DNA of 64,000 bases from Agromyces sp. NDB4Y10 (GCF_001620055.1 NZ_LQGY01000014.1:62001-126000), one strand, 5' to 3'. Counted from the first letter of the stretch, positions 7,349 to 15,901 are shown. A program made the numbers and translations. The notes: generated by a model from the letters alone, not told the origin.

Positions 7349-8700
7349 CCTCGTTCAAGGACGACGCGGCGACGACGCAGCGAGACCGGGCGACGGCGAC
7401 GGATGCCGCGGCGCCGGCGCACGACGGCCGGCTCACGCTCGCCGGCATCCTCGAGACCCTGGCGGGCGGCAGGCTGCCCATCCGCTTCACCGCCTACGAC
7501 GGCAGTTCCGCCGGCCCGGCCGACGCCCGGTTCCGACTCGACCTCGTCTCGCCGCGCGGCACCACCTACCTCGCGACCGGACGCGGCGACCTCGGGCTCG
7601 CCCGCGCCTACATCGCCGGCGACCTCGAGGCGCACGGCGTCCACCCGGGCGATCCGTACGAGCTGCTCCGGGCCCTCGCCGACGACCTCGTGTTCACCCG
7701 GCCATCCCCGCCGATGATGGCGAAGCTCGTGCGTTCGGTCGGCGTGCGGCACCTCCGGCCGATCGCGCCGCCGCCGCAGGAGGCGCGACCCCGCTGGCGC
7801 CGCGTCGCCGCCGGGCTCCGGCACAGCAAGGCGCGCGACGCCGAGGCCATCCACCACCACTACGACGTCTCGAACACCTTCTACGAGTGGGTGCTCGGCC
7901 CGTCGATGACGTACACGTGCGCGTGCTACCCGCGGCCGGACGCCACCCTCGACGAGGCGCAGGAGAACAAGTACCGGCTCGTGTTCGACAAGCTGCGCCT
8001 GTCGCCGGGCGACCGGCTCCTGGACGTCGGCTGCGGCTGGGGCGGGATGGTGCGCTACGCCGCCCGTCGCGGCGTCCGGGCCGTGGGTGTCACCCTCTCC
8101 GAGCAGCAGGCGGCGTGGGCCCGACGGGCGATCGCCGACGAGGGCCTCGACGACCTCGCCGAGGTGCGGTTCGCCGACTACCGCGACGTCGCGGAGTCCG
8201 GCTTCGACGCGGTGTCCTCGATCGGGCTGCTCGAGCACATCGGCGTGCGCAACTACCCCTCCTATTTCGAGTTCCTGCGCTCGCGCCTCCGCCCCGGCGG
8301 GATGCTGCTCAACCACTGCATCACCCGCCCGGAGAACCGCACCGACCCCGCCGCCCACGGGTTCATCGACCGCTACGTCTTCCCCGACGGCGAGCTCACC
8401 GGCTCGGGCCGCATCATCAGCGCCGCACAGGATGCCGGCTTAGAGGTGCTGCACGAGGAGAACCTGCGCCCGCACTACGCGCTGACCCTGCGCGACTGGT
8501 GCGCGAACCTGGTGGCGCACTGGGACGAGGCCGTCGCCGAGGTGGGCCTGCCGACCGCGAAGATCTGGGGACTGTACATGGCCGGGTCGCGGCTCGCGTT
8601 CGAGCAGGGCGGCATCCAGCTGCACCAGGTGCTGGCCGTGCGTCCCCACGACGACGGCGGTGTCGGCGACCTGCCGCTCCGGCCGTGGTGGACGCCGTAG
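7345..8700 (+). CDS. tmsB: SAM-dependent fatty-acyl-phospholipid methyltransferase, TmsB/BfaB-like
   Basis: A 451-residue class I methyltransferase of the cyclopropane-fatty-acyl-phospholipid synthase family. The SAM loop LLDVGCGWGG is near residues 225-234, preceded by the family hallmark HHHYDVSNTFYEWVLG (about 169-184) and followed by SIGLLEHIG. Residues about 30-130 match the N-terminal lipid-binding domain of longer family members. The ATG at 7345 overlaps the preceding stop (ATGA), implying translational coupling. With its FAD partner it would make 10-methyl-branched phospholipid acyl chains; a plain cyclopropane product is the alternative. Confidence 0.85.
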   Translation: MTSFKDDAATTQRDRATATDAAAPAHDGRLTLAGILETLAGGRLPIRFTAYDGSSAGPADARFRLDLVSPRGTTYLATGRGDLGLARAYIAGDLEAHGVHPGDPYELLRALADDLVFTRPSPPMMAKLVRSVGVRHLRPIAPPPQEARPRWRRVAAGLRHSKARDAEAIHHHYDVSNTFYEWVLGPSMTYTCACYPRPDATLDEAQENKYRLVFDKLRLSPGDRLLDVGCGWGGMVRYAARRGVRAVGVTLSEQQAAWARRAIADEGLDDLAEVRFADYRDVAESGFDAVSSIGLLEHIGVRNYPSYFEFLRSRLRPGGMLLNHCITRPENRTDPAAHGFIDRYVFPDGELTGSGRIISAAQDAGLEVLHEENLRPHYALTLRDWCANLVAHWDEAVAEVGLPTAKIWGLYMAGSRLAFEQGGIQLHQVLAVRPHDDGGVGDLPLRPWWTP

Positions 8701-8707
8701 CGACCGG

Positions 8708-8720
8708 CAGAATGGGCGCA
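8708..8720 (+). promoter_or_regulatory. -10 box for a leaderless mRNA (alpha/beta hydrolase gene)
   Basis: CAGAAT at 8708-8713 is followed by six bases and the ATG at 8720. It fits the leaderless pattern seen repeatedly in this window, with C in place of the first T. Confidence 0.5.
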
Positions 8721-9520
8721 TGGATGCCCCACTGCCCGCCCTGACGGAGATGCCGTCGCCGCAGTTCGTGATGTCGGGGGAGGGGCGCCGCATCGCGACC
8801 TACCTCTGGGGCGACGAGGACGCACCCACGGTGCTGTGCGTGCACGGGTTCGCCTCCAGCTGCCGCGACAACTGGGTGAACACGGGATGGGTGCGCGACC
8901 TCACGCGCGCCGGCTTCCGCGTCCTCGGGGTGGACCAGCGCGGCCACGGACAGAGCGACAAGCCCCACGAGGCCAACGCGTACGGGATGGACGCGCTCGT
9001 CGACGACCTCCTGACGGTGCTCGACACCTACCTGCTCGATACCGTCCGCTACGCCGGGTACTCCCTCGGCGCGCGCGTGGGATGGCAGGTCGCCGTGCAG
9101 GCGCCCGACCACGTCGAACGGGCCGTCCTCGGCGGCATCCCCGACGGTCGCCCGCTCGCACGCATGCAGATCGAGCAGGCGAGGGCGTACGCCGCGGACC
9201 GCACGCCCGTCGACGATCCGGTCACGCGGAACTACGTCACCCTCGCCGAACGCGTGCCGGGCAACGACCTGAATGCGCTCGTCGCGCTCGCCGAGGGCAT
9301 GCGCCTGGGCGACGCCGACCCCGATCCCGCGAACCCGCCCCGCCAGCCGATCCTGTTCGCGACGGGCAGCGATGACGCGATCCTCGCGCAGTCGCGGCAG
9401 TTGGCGGATGCCACGCCCGACGGCACCTTCGTCGAGCTGCCCGGCCGGCACCACTTCAACGCGCCGGGTTCGCGGGTGTTCCGGCAGGCGGCGGTGGACT
9501 TCTTCACGCAGGGCTCCTGA
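8720..9520 (+). CDS. Alpha/beta hydrolase
   Basis: A 266-residue hydrolase with an intact fold: oxyanion-hole region VLCVHGFASS, DQRGHGQSDKP, nucleophile elbow G-Y-S115-L-G-A, and a catalytic histidine at 244 or 245 (GRHHFN). The substrate cannot be told; neighbours suggest neither an ester nor a lactone in particular. The ATG at 8720 is chosen over an in-frame upstream start at 8660, which would run back into the methyltransferase gene, because a -10 box sits six bases before it. The gene appears to be transcribed alone, with a possible weak hairpin (CGGAAG/CTTCCG) downstream near 9565-9585. Confidence 0.85.
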   Translation: MDAPLPALTEMPSPQFVMSGEGRRIATYLWGDEDAPTVLCVHGFASSCRDNWVNTGWVRDLTRAGFRVLGVDQRGHGQSDKPHEANAYGMDALVDDLLTVLDTYLLDTVRYAGYSLGARVGWQVAVQAPDHVERAVLGGIPDGRPLARMQIEQARAYAADRTPVDDPVTRNYVTLAERVPGNDLNALVALAEGMRLGDADPDPANPPRQPILFATGSDDAILAQSRQLADATPDGTFVELPGRHHFNAPGSRVFRQAAVDFFTQGS

Positions 9521-9660
9521 TCACGCACCCGACCGCCGGCACCGCCTCGCGCAGAAGCGGACACCGGAAGTCAACACCCTTCCGCCGGCGTGCACCGCGT
9601 GGGCATGATCCCGGGACGGGACGCATCCGACGGGCCGGAGGTCGCGACGAGGGAGGGGCC

Positions 9661-10080
9661 ATGCGGGAGATCACGACGCTGCGCGAGCTCGGCGAGGCCA
9701 TCGCCGATGAGGAGCTGTACGTGCGCTACTCCGAGGGTCCGGACGACGACCGGTCCAGCGGCAGCCTCGACACCGAGAGCGGACTCGAACTGCCCGGACT
9801 GTCGGCCAACCCGCTGCGCCCGGAATCGTGGTGGACCCGGCCCGTCGAGGACTGGCTCGCGCGGCAGGTGTGCCAGTACGAGCACCTCCGGCGGAAGGAG
9901 CCCGCACGCTTCGCCTGGGTGCTCGCCGGACCCGTCGTCGGACGCGGGCCGGACTGCGAGCCGCTCATCCGCCCGTTCCGACCTGTCGCACGCCTGTCGG
10001 ACGACCTGCTCGAGGAGGCGACGCGGCGATACCGGGAGCGGTTCGACGCCGGCCGCGGCCCCGGCGACGACGAATCGTAA
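9661..10080 (+). CDS. Small conserved actinobacterial protein (DUF6098-like)
   Basis: A 139-residue soluble protein preceded by GGGAGGGG two to three bases before the ATG. It has a short conserved core (LYVRYSEGP, GLELPGLSANPL, WWTRPVEDWLARQVCQYEHL) that I associate with DUF6098, a family of unknown function often found in actinobacteria. No catalytic motif, membrane segment or signal peptide is visible. It is followed by another small uncharacterised gene on the same strand. The reading frame is well supported by codon use and the ribosome binding site, but not the function. Confidence 0.7.
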   Translation: MREITTLRELGEAIADEELYVRYSEGPDDDRSSGSLDTESGLELPGLSANPLRPESWWTRPVEDWLARQVCQYEHLRRKEPARFAWVLAGPVVGRGPDCEPLIRPFRPVARLSDDLLEEATRRYRERFDAGRGPGDDES

Positions 10081-10177
10081 GCGTGCACCCTTCATCGCCA
10101 CCGAAGCCCGGGTGCAGCGCCTGTGAAACACCGGTATGCGCTTGCCGCCCCGCGGCGGCACTGCAACCGTGGGGCCG

Positions 10178-10543
10178 ATGCGACAACACGAAGCACACGC
10201 CCGACCGTCAACCGACCCGGCCCTCGCGGTCGATGGCTGGATGCGCATCGAGCTGGATGACGAGCTCCTCGCGCACGTCGCCCTCGTCGTCTTCGCCAAG
10301 CTCCGCCGCAACGAGCCCATGCTCGTCTCCTGGACCGACCCCGCCGGCAGCCCCGCCCAGGCCTGGCTGCACCCGAACGCCACCATCGTCGCCCGGCACA
10401 CGCCCGGCGCCGACACCTCGATCGACCGCCGCCGCGCCGAGCGCATGATGATCGCCGCGAACAGCAACCTCGGCCTGCGCCTGGCCGACGACCCGGCGCA
10501 CCTCGTCGCTGCGCCCGACGCCGCGGAGTCGGTGCCCGCCTAG
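10178..10543 (+). CDS. Small Microbacteriaceae-type protein of unknown function
   Basis: A 121-residue protein with the core DDELLAHVALVVFAKLRRNE followed by SW, WLHP and ANS motifs. This pattern matches a family of roughly 100-residue proteins abundant in Microbacteriaceae (I recall them as DUF7882), whose function is unknown. The start is uncertain: ATG at 10178, an earlier ATG at 10136 and a later one at 10231 are all in frame, and the conserved part begins near 10231. Its stop lies four bases from the end of the convergent CHY zinc-finger gene. Confidence 0.65.
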   Translation: MRQHEAHARPSTDPALAVDGWMRIELDDELLAHVALVVFAKLRRNEPMLVSWTDPAGSPAQAWLHPNATIVARHTPGADTSIDRRRAERMMIAANSNLGLRLADDPAHLVAAPDAAESVPA

Positions 10544-10547
10544 CGCG

Positions 10548-10910
10548 TCAGCCCTCCACCTGGAAGTACAGGTGGGTGTGCAGCCGGCAGCGCTCGTTGA
10601 ACCGCGAGCCGCACGCCGGACACCCGGTCGCCTCGAGGTAGGCCGCGATCGTGAGCTCGGTGCCGCACTCACCGCACAGCACCGCCGCACGGTCGCGCGC
10701 GGCCACCGGCCACTGCTCGGCGGGGTGGTCGGCGGTCTCCTCGTGACACCGGTGGCACGGGTAGTACTCGCCGCAGCACGCGAAGCGGATCGCGATGATG
10801 TCGACCTCGGTGCGGTAGTGCACGCACCGGGTCGCCTCGTCCACGACCGGGCCGAGCACGCGCGGCCGATCGCCGGCGGTCACGGTCTGGCGGGCGGGGC
10901 GTTCGGTCAC
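10548..10910 (-). CDS. CHY zinc-finger protein
   Basis: A 120-residue protein with the CHY zinc-finger pattern: C-V-H-Y, C-C-G-E-Y-Y-P-C-H-x-C-H, a tryptophan before VLCGECG, and CPACGSRFN...CRLH. These cysteines and histidines would bind two or three zinc ions. Bacterial stand-alone CHY proteins have no settled role. Translation begins at GTG 10910, six bases after GATCAT on the minus strand, matching the leaderless pattern. A run of two convergent stops (10543 and 10548) leaves no room for a terminator. Confidence 0.85.
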   Translation of the reverse strand: MTERPARQTVTAGDRPRVLGPVVDEATRCVHYRTEVDIIAIRFACCGEYYPCHRCHEETADHPAEQWPVAARDRAAVLCGECGTELTIAAYLEATGCPACGSRFNERCRLHTHLYFQVEG

Positions 10911-10922
10911 CGGTCCATGATC
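10911..10922 (-). promoter_or_regulatory. -10 box for a leaderless mRNA (CHY gene)
   Basis: On the minus strand GATCAT (10922-10917) is followed by six bases and the GTG at 10910. No Shine-Dalgarno sequence is present. Confidence 0.45.
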
Positions 10923-10991
10923 GCAGGCCGAACGGGCAGCCCTCCCAGCGGCTTCGCAGAGGATCCGCAGCCCCGGGGTCGCGTCGGCGCC

Positions 10992-11005
10992 TACGGTCGA
11001 TCACA
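10992..11005 (+). promoter_or_regulatory. -10 box for a leaderless mRNA (MpaB-like gene)
   Basis: TACGGT at 10992-10997 is followed by seven bases and the ATG at 11005. No ribosome binding site is visible. Confidence 0.55.
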
Positions 11006-11952
11006 TGGACGGACGCGCGCACGCACGGGGCTCGAACGCCCGCCCCGCGCCCGTCCGGCGCCCCGGCGCGGAGCCGCCCGCCTGGACGCGCGCGCTCGCC
11101 GAGGGCGACGACGCCGGCTGGTTCGGACCGGGCAGTGCGGTGTGGGCGGTGCACGGCGCGCTGCCGACCCTCGTCGCCGGCATCCGTGCGCTGCTGCTGC
11201 AGACCCTGCACCCGGGCGCCATGGCCGGCGTGCACGATCACTCGCGATACCGCGACGACCCGCTCGGCCGCCTCGACGGCACCATCCGCTGGGTCGCGAC
11301 GACCACGTTCGGCGACCGCCGGGCCGCCGCGGCCGCCTGCACGTTCGTGACGCGGCTCCACGACCGGGTCACCGGCACCTACGTCGACGCGCGCGGCGTC
11401 GAACGTCCGTACGCCGCGAACGACGTGGAACTGCTGCGCTGGGTGCACGACGCGTTCACCGAGGCGTTCATCGGGGCGCACGAGATCTGGGGCGGGCCGA
11501 TCCCGGGCGGCGCGGACGTTTACGTGCGCGAATGGGCGCAGGCGGGTCGACTCATGGGCCTGCCCGACCCGCCCACCTCGAGGGCCGAGCTGCGGCAGGA
11601 GCTCGACGCGTTCCTCGCCGACGCGAAGCCGGACGACCGGGTCGCCGAGGCGGTGCGGTTCATCCGTCGACCGGGCCTGCCGGGCCTCACGGGGCGCCTC
11701 TACCCGATCCTCTTCGGTGGCGCGGTCGCCTCGCTCGATCCGCGCCATCGCGAGCTGCTCGGGCTGCGCCGCCCGCGCTGGCCCGCGATCACGATGACGC
11801 GCGTCCTGCTGTGGTCGGCGACGCGCGTGTTGGGGCGGATGTCGCCGAGCGAACGCAACGCGCGAGCGCGCATCGCCCGCCTCGACGCGGCAGGCCGTCA
11901 GCCGGGGGAGGGGTCGCGCAACCCCTCGCCGGGAAGGTCCGCGGCCGCGTAG
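11005..11952 (+). CDS. Oxygenase MpaB-like protein (DUF2236)
   Basis: A 315-residue protein of the DUF2236/MpaB family. Characteristic stretches are WFGPGSAVWAVHGALP, LLQTLHPGAMAGVHDHSRY and the ELLRWVHDAFTEAFI segment, whose histidines likely form the heme or metal site. Related proteins include the latex-clearing rubber oxygenase Lcp and fungal MpaB, so an oxidative role on a hydrophobic substrate is plausible, but no substrate can be named. The start is supported by a leaderless-type -10 box. The C-terminus is arginine-rich and variable. A TAGCGT box at 11950-11955, at the end of this gene, probably starts the next transcript. Confidence 0.8.
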   Translation: MDGRAHARGSNARPAPVRRPGAEPPAWTRALAEGDDAGWFGPGSAVWAVHGALPTLVAGIRALLLQTLHPGAMAGVHDHSRYRDDPLGRLDGTIRWVATTTFGDRRAAAAACTFVTRLHDRVTGTYVDARGVERPYAANDVELLRWVHDAFTEAFIGAHEIWGGPIPGGADVYVREWAQAGRLMGLPDPPTSRAELRQELDAFLADAKPDDRVAEAVRFIRRPGLPGLTGRLYPILFGGAVASLDPRHRELLGLRRPRWPAITMTRVLLWSATRVLGRMSPSERNARARIARLDAAGRQPGEGSRNPSPGRSAAA

Positions 11953-11979
11953 CGTGGCTGCCCGACCGAGAGGAGCATC

Positions 11980-12546
11980 ATGCGAACGTACCGGGTCGGA
12001 ACCTTCATCGGCAGCCTGTCCTCCACGTCCATCAATCGCACGCTCGCGAAGGCGCTGATGCGCGTCGCACCCGACGACCTCGAGTTCACGGAGATCCCGA
12101 TCGGGAACCTTCCGCTCTACAGTCCCGACTTCGACGACGCCTACCCGCCCGAGGCGACCGCGCTGAAGGAGGCGATCGCGGCATCCGACGCGGTGCTGTT
12201 CGTCACGCCGGAGTACAACCGGTCGATCCCCGGGGCCCTGAAGAACGCGATCGACTGGGCGTCGCGGCCGTGGGGGCAGAACTCCTTCGACCACATCCCC
12301 GCCGCCGTCATCGGCGCGTCGCCCGGGCAGATCGGCACCGCGGTCGCCCAGCAGAGCCTCCGCGCCGTACTCAGCTTCTGCAACGCGCGGCAGATGACGG
12401 CCCCGGAGGGGTACATCACGTTCAAGCCCGAGGTGTACGGCGACGACGGCTCGATCGCCGACGAGGGCACCGAGCAGTTCCTCACCGAGTTCATGGCGGA
12501 GTTCCGCGACTACATGGAGCGGGTGCTCACCGTGCTGCCGCGCTGA
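11980..12546 (+). CDS. NADPH-dependent FMN reductase family protein
   Basis: A 188-residue flavodoxin-like reductase. The phosphate-binding loop is GSLSSTSINR near residues 11-20, and the family hallmark FVTPEYNRSIPGALKNAIDW is intact. Such enzymes reduce FMN, quinones or azo dyes with NAD(P)H in the cytoplasm. GAGAGGAG stands six to eight bases before the ATG. A -10-like TAGCGT at 11950-11955 suggests its own promoter with a leader of about 18 bases. A strong hairpin follows the stop. Confidence 0.88.
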   Translation: MRTYRVGTFIGSLSSTSINRTLAKALMRVAPDDLEFTEIPIGNLPLYSPDFDDAYPPEATALKEAIAASDAVLFVTPEYNRSIPGALKNAIDWASRPWGQNSFDHIPAAVIGASPGQIGTAVAQQSLRAVLSFCNARQMTAPEGYITFKPEVYGDDGSIADEGTEQFLTEFMAEFRDYMERVLTVLPR

Positions 12547-12568
12547 GCGCCGGCGCCCTGGACGCATA

Positions 12569-12613
12569 CGACGGCGGATGCCGCGGGCTCCACCCCCGCG
12601 GCATCCGCCGTCG
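12569..12613. terminator. Bidirectional terminator between convergent genes
   Basis: A perfect 19-base inverted repeat (12569-12587 against 12595-12613) with a 7-base loop lies between the rightward FMN reductase and the leftward extradiol dioxygenase. The perfect symmetry would stop transcription from both sides. The arms again contain GGATGCCGCGG. Confidence 0.85.
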
Positions 12614-12660
12614 ACCTGGTCCCGGCCCGACCGGTGGGTCGCACCGACCGGGCCGGAGTC

Positions 12661-13683
12661 TCAGCCGCGACCCTGCACGGCGTACGGGTTGAGGATCGCC
12701 TCCTCGGTCCCGGGGACGATGCCCTCCTCGGTCGCGGTGGGCTTGCCGGGGTCCGGCGGGAAGGACTCGGTCATCGACATCGGCATCGCGCCGTTGCGGT
12801 AGAGGTTGTTCGATCCCGTCGACGGCTTCCACTCGCCGGGCTCCCAGTCGGGCACGTAGTTGCGGTAGCCGCCGGTGTTCCACTCGATGCGCATGCCGCT
12901 CGGGTCGCGGAAGTAGAGGAAGCTCTGCTCGCCGACGCCGTGGATGGACGGGCCGTACTCGATGTGGGTGCCGCGCTCCATGAGCACGTCGGCGGCCTGC
13001 AGCAGCTCCTCGCGGGAGTCGACCCAGAACGCGTAGTGGTTCACGCGACCCGGACGGTCGGAGCTGTCGAGCACCACGCCGAGGTCGTGGGACTTCTCGT
13101 TCGTGGTGATCACGCCGAACACCGTCACGGGGTAGTCGTCGAGCGTCGTGTAGGCCATGATGCGGAACCCGAGCACGTCGCGGTACCACTCGGTGAAGGC
13201 CCGCACGTCGGAGGCCGCGACCGTGACGTGGTCGAGCTGCCGGGGGCCCACGGCGTGCTGCGTGCGCTTCTCGGGGCGGTCGGGGAAGACCGACCGGAAC
13301 TCCTCGGGCGCGACGTACTTCTCCACCTCCCAGAAGAGCTCCATGGTGTGGCCCCACGGGCCGGTGAAGCGGTAGGAACGGCCGTGCCCGTGGCCCGGGT
13401 CGAGCCACTCGCCGGTCACGCCGGCGGCCTCGACGCGCTTCGCGGCCTCCTCGAGCGCCTCGGGGCTCGACGTGCGCCAGGCCATGACGTTGAGCGCGGG
13501 CTCGGGACCCTCGACCAGGACGAGGGAGTAGTTGTAGTAGTCGCCCCACGAGCGCAGGTAGACCTTGCCGTCCGCGCGCGACTGGACCCGAAGCCCGACC
13601 TGCTCCTCGTAGAAGCGGACGGAGGCCTCGACGTCGGGCGCCGCGATCTCGAGGTAGGAGAGGTGGGAGAGGAGTTTGATCAT
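12661..13683 (-). CDS. Extradiol (catechol 2,3-) dioxygenase, VOC superfamily
   Basis: A 340-residue two-domain type I extradiol dioxygenase. The Fe(II) ligands in the second domain are H152 (LDHVTV), H216 (NHYAFW) and E267 (MRIEWN), positions typical of catechol 2,3-dioxygenases. It would open a catechol-type ring next to the diol. A long C-terminal tail (about 280-340) is proline/glycine rich and unusual. AAGGA lies upstream of the ATG. It is transcribed away from an IclR regulator and faces the terminator at 12569-12613, so it is a single-gene unit. Its proximity to the pca operon suggests a second, meta-cleavage route, but the substrate is not evident. Confidence 0.85.
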   Translation of the reverse strand: MIKLLSHLSYLEIAAPDVEASVRFYEEQVGLRVQSRADGKVYLRSWGDYYNYSLVLVEGPEPALNVMAWRTSSPEALEEAAKRVEAAGVTGEWLDPGHGHGRSYRFTGPWGHTMELFWEVEKYVAPEEFRSVFPDRPEKRTQHAVGPRQLDHVTVAASDVRAFTEWYRDVLGFRIMAYTTLDDYPVTVFGVITTNEKSHDLGVVLDSSDRPGRVNHYAFWVDSREELLQAADVLMERGTHIEYGPSIHGVGEQSFLYFRDPSGMRIEWNTGGYRNYVPDWEPGEWKPSTGSNNLYRNGAMPMSMTESFPPDPGKPTATEEGIVPGTEEAILNPYAVQGRG

Positions 13684-13839
13684 CGTCGATCCTTCGGTCG
13701 GAGTGCGGTGATGACGACCGCGTGGTTCGGGTGCCGTTCGGGTGGCACGTCCTCCACTGTCGGCGCTGGCGGAGTATCAGGGAAGCCGAATCTCTTGATG
13801 GCGCCCATTGCTGCGACTGATGTGGCGTGCGGCGCGGGC

Positions 13840-13852
13840 TAGCATGTGCGCA
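13840..13852 (+). promoter_or_regulatory. -10 box for a leaderless mRNA (IclR gene)
   Basis: TAGCAT at 13840-13845 is followed by six bases and the ATG at 13852. It favours 13852 over an in-frame GTG at 13846. Confidence 0.6.
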
Positions 13853-14616
13853 TGTCGGGCGGTGCCGCGGATTCGCGATCGGTCGCGGAGAAGCTCTTCG
13901 CGATCGCCGACGCGTTCGTCGGTCGCGAGTCGCTGAGTCTCAGCGACATCGCCGCCCGCGCGCGCCTGCCGCTGTCGACCGCGCACCGGCTCGTCGCCGA
14001 GTGGGTCGCCTGGGGTGGACTCGTGCGCGGCGACGACGGCCGCTACCGGGTGGGGATGCGGCTCTGGCAGCTGGGCGTCCGCCAGCCGACCGCGCTCCGG
14101 TTGCGCCGCATCGCCATGCCGTACCTCGAGGACCTGCTCGAGGCGACGGGTGAGCACGTGCACCTGGCGGTGCGGGACGGCCTCGGCGCGGTCTACCTCG
14201 AGCGGCTGAGCGGTCCCGGCGCGGTGTCGGCGATCTCGGATGTCGGCTCGCGCCTGCCGCTCCACGCCACCGGTGTCGGCCTCGTGCTCCTCGCCCACGC
14301 GCCGACCGAGGTGTTCGACGAGGTCATCGCCGCGAAGCCGCGGAAGTACCTGCCCAACACGCTCGTCGAGGAGCGCGAGCTCCGCCGGCGGATGGCGGAG
14401 ATCCGCTCGTTCGGCATCTCCACCTCGGTCGAGGAGCTGACGCGCGGGGCGTTCTCGATCGCCGCGGCGGTCCGGGATGCCACGGGAGAGGTGGTCGCCG
14501 CCGTCTCGGTCATCGCGCACGTCGAGCGCGTGGGCGAGCCGCAGTTCGCGCTCGGCGTGCGCATGGCGGCGAGGGGGATCTCCGCCGCGCTCGGGTACCG
14601 CCCGCCGAGCGACTGA
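13852..14616 (+). CDS. IclR-family transcriptional regulator of the aromatic cluster
   Basis: A 254-residue IclR protein: an N-terminal winged helix-turn-helix (SLSDIAARARLPLSTAHRLV, about residues 26-45) and an effector domain with LPLHATGVGLVLLAHAP and SVEELTRGAFSIAAAV. IclR proteins commonly control pobA and pca genes (PobR, PcaU, PcaR), and this one lies between the extradiol dioxygenase and pobA, so control of one or both is likely. The word TCCACTG occurs both in the divergent promoter region (13753-13759) and before pobA (14621-14627), where it lies in overlapping inverted repeats. The effector is inferred to be an aromatic acid. Confidence 0.85.
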   Translation: MSGGAADSRSVAEKLFAIADAFVGRESLSLSDIAARARLPLSTAHRLVAEWVAWGGLVRGDDGRYRVGMRLWQLGVRQPTALRLRRIAMPYLEDLLEATGEHVHLAVRDGLGAVYLERLSGPGAVSAISDVGSRLPLHATGVGLVLLAHAPTEVFDEVIAAKPRKYLPNTLVEERELRRRMAEIRSFGISTSVEELTRGAFSIAAAVRDATGEVVAAVSVIAHVERVGEPQFALGVRMAARGISAALGYRPPSD

Positions 14617-14618
14617 TT

Positions 14619-14638
14619 CTTCCACTGGGCGGAAGTGG
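14619..14638. promoter_or_regulatory. Overlapping inverted repeats upstream of pobA
   Basis: CTTCC (14619-14623) pairs with GGAAG (14631-14635), and CCACT (14622-14626) with AGTGG (14634-14638). The site lies about 70-85 bases before the pobA start and just after the iclR stop, so it may be an IclR operator or a weak terminator. Confidence 0.35.
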
Positions 14639-14705
14639 CGACCCGCGGCCTCCCTCGAGCACGCACCCTCGACACGTCCATCCCGACGACGTGAGAGGCA
14701 TGCAC

Positions 14706-15899
14706 GTGCGAAAGTCCACCTCCGTGGCCATCATCGGCGCGGGCCCAGCGGGCCTGCTGCTCGGCCACCTCCTCGCGCAGGCTGGGGTGCCGTTCACGAT
14801 CCTCGAGGCCCGCAGCCGCGAGCACGTGCTCGGCCGCATCCGGGCGGGCGTGCTCGAGCAGGGCTCGGTCGACCTCCTCGCCGAGCACGGGCTCGACGCC
14901 GACCTGCGCGAACGCGGGCTCACGCACCACGGCATCTACCTGCAGTACGAGGGGCAGCGCCACCACCTCGACTTCGTGGACCTGGTCGGGCGGACCGTCA
15001 CCGTGTACGGCCAGCAGGCGCTCGTGCGGCACCTCATGGACGAGCACGACCGCATCGGCTCGGACGTGGTGTTCGAAGCCGGCGACGTCGAGCCCGTGGG
15101 CGTGACCGGTACCCGCCCGACCGTCATCTACACGACGGACGGCGTCACCGAGGAACTCGAGTGCGACTTCGTCGTCGGCGCCGACGGCTACCACGGCGTG
15201 TGCCGCCGCACGATCCCCGACGGCGGGATCCGGGTGTTCGAGCGCAGCTACCCGTTCGGTTGGCTGGGCATCCTCGCTGACGTGCCGCCGTCGACCGACG
15301 ACCTCATCTACGCGCTGCACCCCGACGGCTTCGGCATGCACTCCATGCGCTCGCTCGAGGTCTCGCGCCTGTACGTGCAGGTCGCACCAGACGAGTCGAT
15401 CGACGACTGGAGCGACGCGCGGATCTGGGATGCGCTGCAGACGCGACTCGGCGTGGAGGGCTGGGAACTGCAGGAGGGCGAGATCACCGAGAAGTCGATC
15501 ACGCCCATGCGCAGCTTCGTCGTCTCGACCATGCAGCACGGCCGCCTGTTCCTCGCGGGCGACGCCGGCCACATCGTGCCCCCGACGGGCGCGAAGGGGC
15601 TGAACTCGGCCGTCGCCGACGTCGCCCTGCTCGCCCGCGCCATCCTCGACCACCGCGCGGGCGACGACACCGGACTCGCCCGGTACAGCGAGCGGGCGCT
15701 CGCCCGCCAGTGGAAGGTGCAGCACTTCTCGCAGTGGATGACCGAGATGCTGCACGTGCACCACGAGGTGCCGGATGCCGCCGCGCGCGCCTTCCGCTAC
15801 CGCAGCCAGGTCGGCCAGCTCGAGTACGTCACCGGATCCCGCGCCGCCAAGCAGAGCCTCGCCGAGCAGTACGCCGGCCTTCCCTTCACCACGGAGTGA
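14706..15899 (+). CDS. pobA: 4-hydroxybenzoate 3-monooxygenase
   Basis: A 397-residue flavoprotein that hydroxylates 4-hydroxybenzoate to protocatechuate using FAD, O2 and NAD(P)H. It shows the FAD fingerprint GAGPAG (about residues 10-15), the PobA signature RIRAGVLEQG with R44 at the position known in the Pseudomonas enzyme, and the second flavin motif AGDAGH before the PTGAKGLN loop. GTG 14706 is chosen because GAGAGG ends seven bases upstream; the ATG at 14700 would leave only one base of spacing. It opens the run of pca genes: pcaH begins three bases after its stop. Confidence 0.95.
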   Translation: MRKSTSVAIIGAGPAGLLLGHLLAQAGVPFTILEARSREHVLGRIRAGVLEQGSVDLLAEHGLDADLRERGLTHHGIYLQYEGQRHHLDFVDLVGRTVTVYGQQALVRHLMDEHDRIGSDVVFEAGDVEPVGVTGTRPTVIYTTDGVTEELECDFVVGADGYHGVCRRTIPDGGIRVFERSYPFGWLGILADVPPSTDDLIYALHPDGFGMHSMRSLEVSRLYVQVAPDESIDDWSDARIWDALQTRLGVEGWELQEGEITEKSITPMRSFVVSTMQHGRLFLAGDAGHIVPPTGAKGLNSAVADVALLARAILDHRAGDDTGLARYSERALARQWKVQHFSQWMTEMLHVHHEVPDAAARAFRYRSQVGQLEYVTGSRAAKQSLAEQYAGLPFTTE

Positions 15900-15901
15900 C
15901 C

